A stretch of DNA of 5,500 nt, taken from positions 23,878 through 29,377 of the forward strand of contig JABUUT010000063.1 in assembly GCA_021443045.1 (NCBI GenBank), given 5' to 3'. This DNA comes from Fibrobacteraceae bacterium (lineage in GTDB: Bacteria > Fibrobacterota > Fibrobacteria > Fibrobacterales > Fibrobacteraceae). The notes beneath the pieces are model-generated. The model had not been told where the DNA came from, ran no database searches, and saw only the letters and a program-made list of their open reading frames with translations. The first letter of the stretch is position 1. Every line of letters begins with the position of its first letter. The translations under genes were made by a program, and so were the position numbers. Below are positions 5,497 through 5,500 of the stretch, piece by piece.

Positions 5497-5500
5497 ATGG

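Noticed and set aside
5461..5500. CRISPR array or tandem repeat locus
   Set aside because: The units are short and degenerate with no fixed repeat-spacer period, and no cas gene is visible.

Overview
The window holds one compact minus-strand operon of six genes, read from about 5236 down to 131. In transcription order it encodes a DUF3450 periplasmic coiled-coil protein, a TtpC-type protein (MotA/TolQ/ExbB core with a long secreted N-terminal region), a second ordinary ExbB, ExbD, a TonB-type energy transducer and a secreted TPR protein. This is the gene order of the TonB2-type (TtpC-dependent) energy-transduction clusters known from Vibrio and other Gram-negatives. It therefore looks like a complete member of a known family and not a new system. 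No plus-strand gene is convincing.

Junctions are tight: a TAATG overlap, a 9-nt gap, an 11-nt overlap, a 22-nt gap and a 14-nt gap. One transcript with translational coupling is likely. The inferred machine has ExbB (with or near TtpC) and ExbD forming a proton-driven inner-membrane motor. TonB would carry the motion across the periplasm to outer-membrane receptors. The DUF3450 protein, the periplasmic part of TtpC and the TPR protein would be accessory periplasmic parts. No receptor lies in the window, so the substrate is unknown.

The upstream region (5237-5500) contains a 7+7 bp inverted repeat (5279-5302), placed like an operator over a weak promoter-like sequence. Beyond it come repeat-like sequences. 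Matching repeats lie in the opposite orientation just after the operon (1-130), so the operon is bracketed by outward-reading copies of the same two short motifs, each with its own low-complexity tract. Inside tonB there are two abutting perfect hairpins.

The organism is a Gram-negative with an outer membrane. The repeat style (GRCCTCA-hairpin-GRCCTCA and TAGTTAGTAG-like tracts), the divergent TonB and the moderate GC suggest Fibrobacter or a relative (Fibrobacterota). That is recognition from memory at moderate confidence. A proteobacterium carrying a TonB2 cluster is the main alternative.
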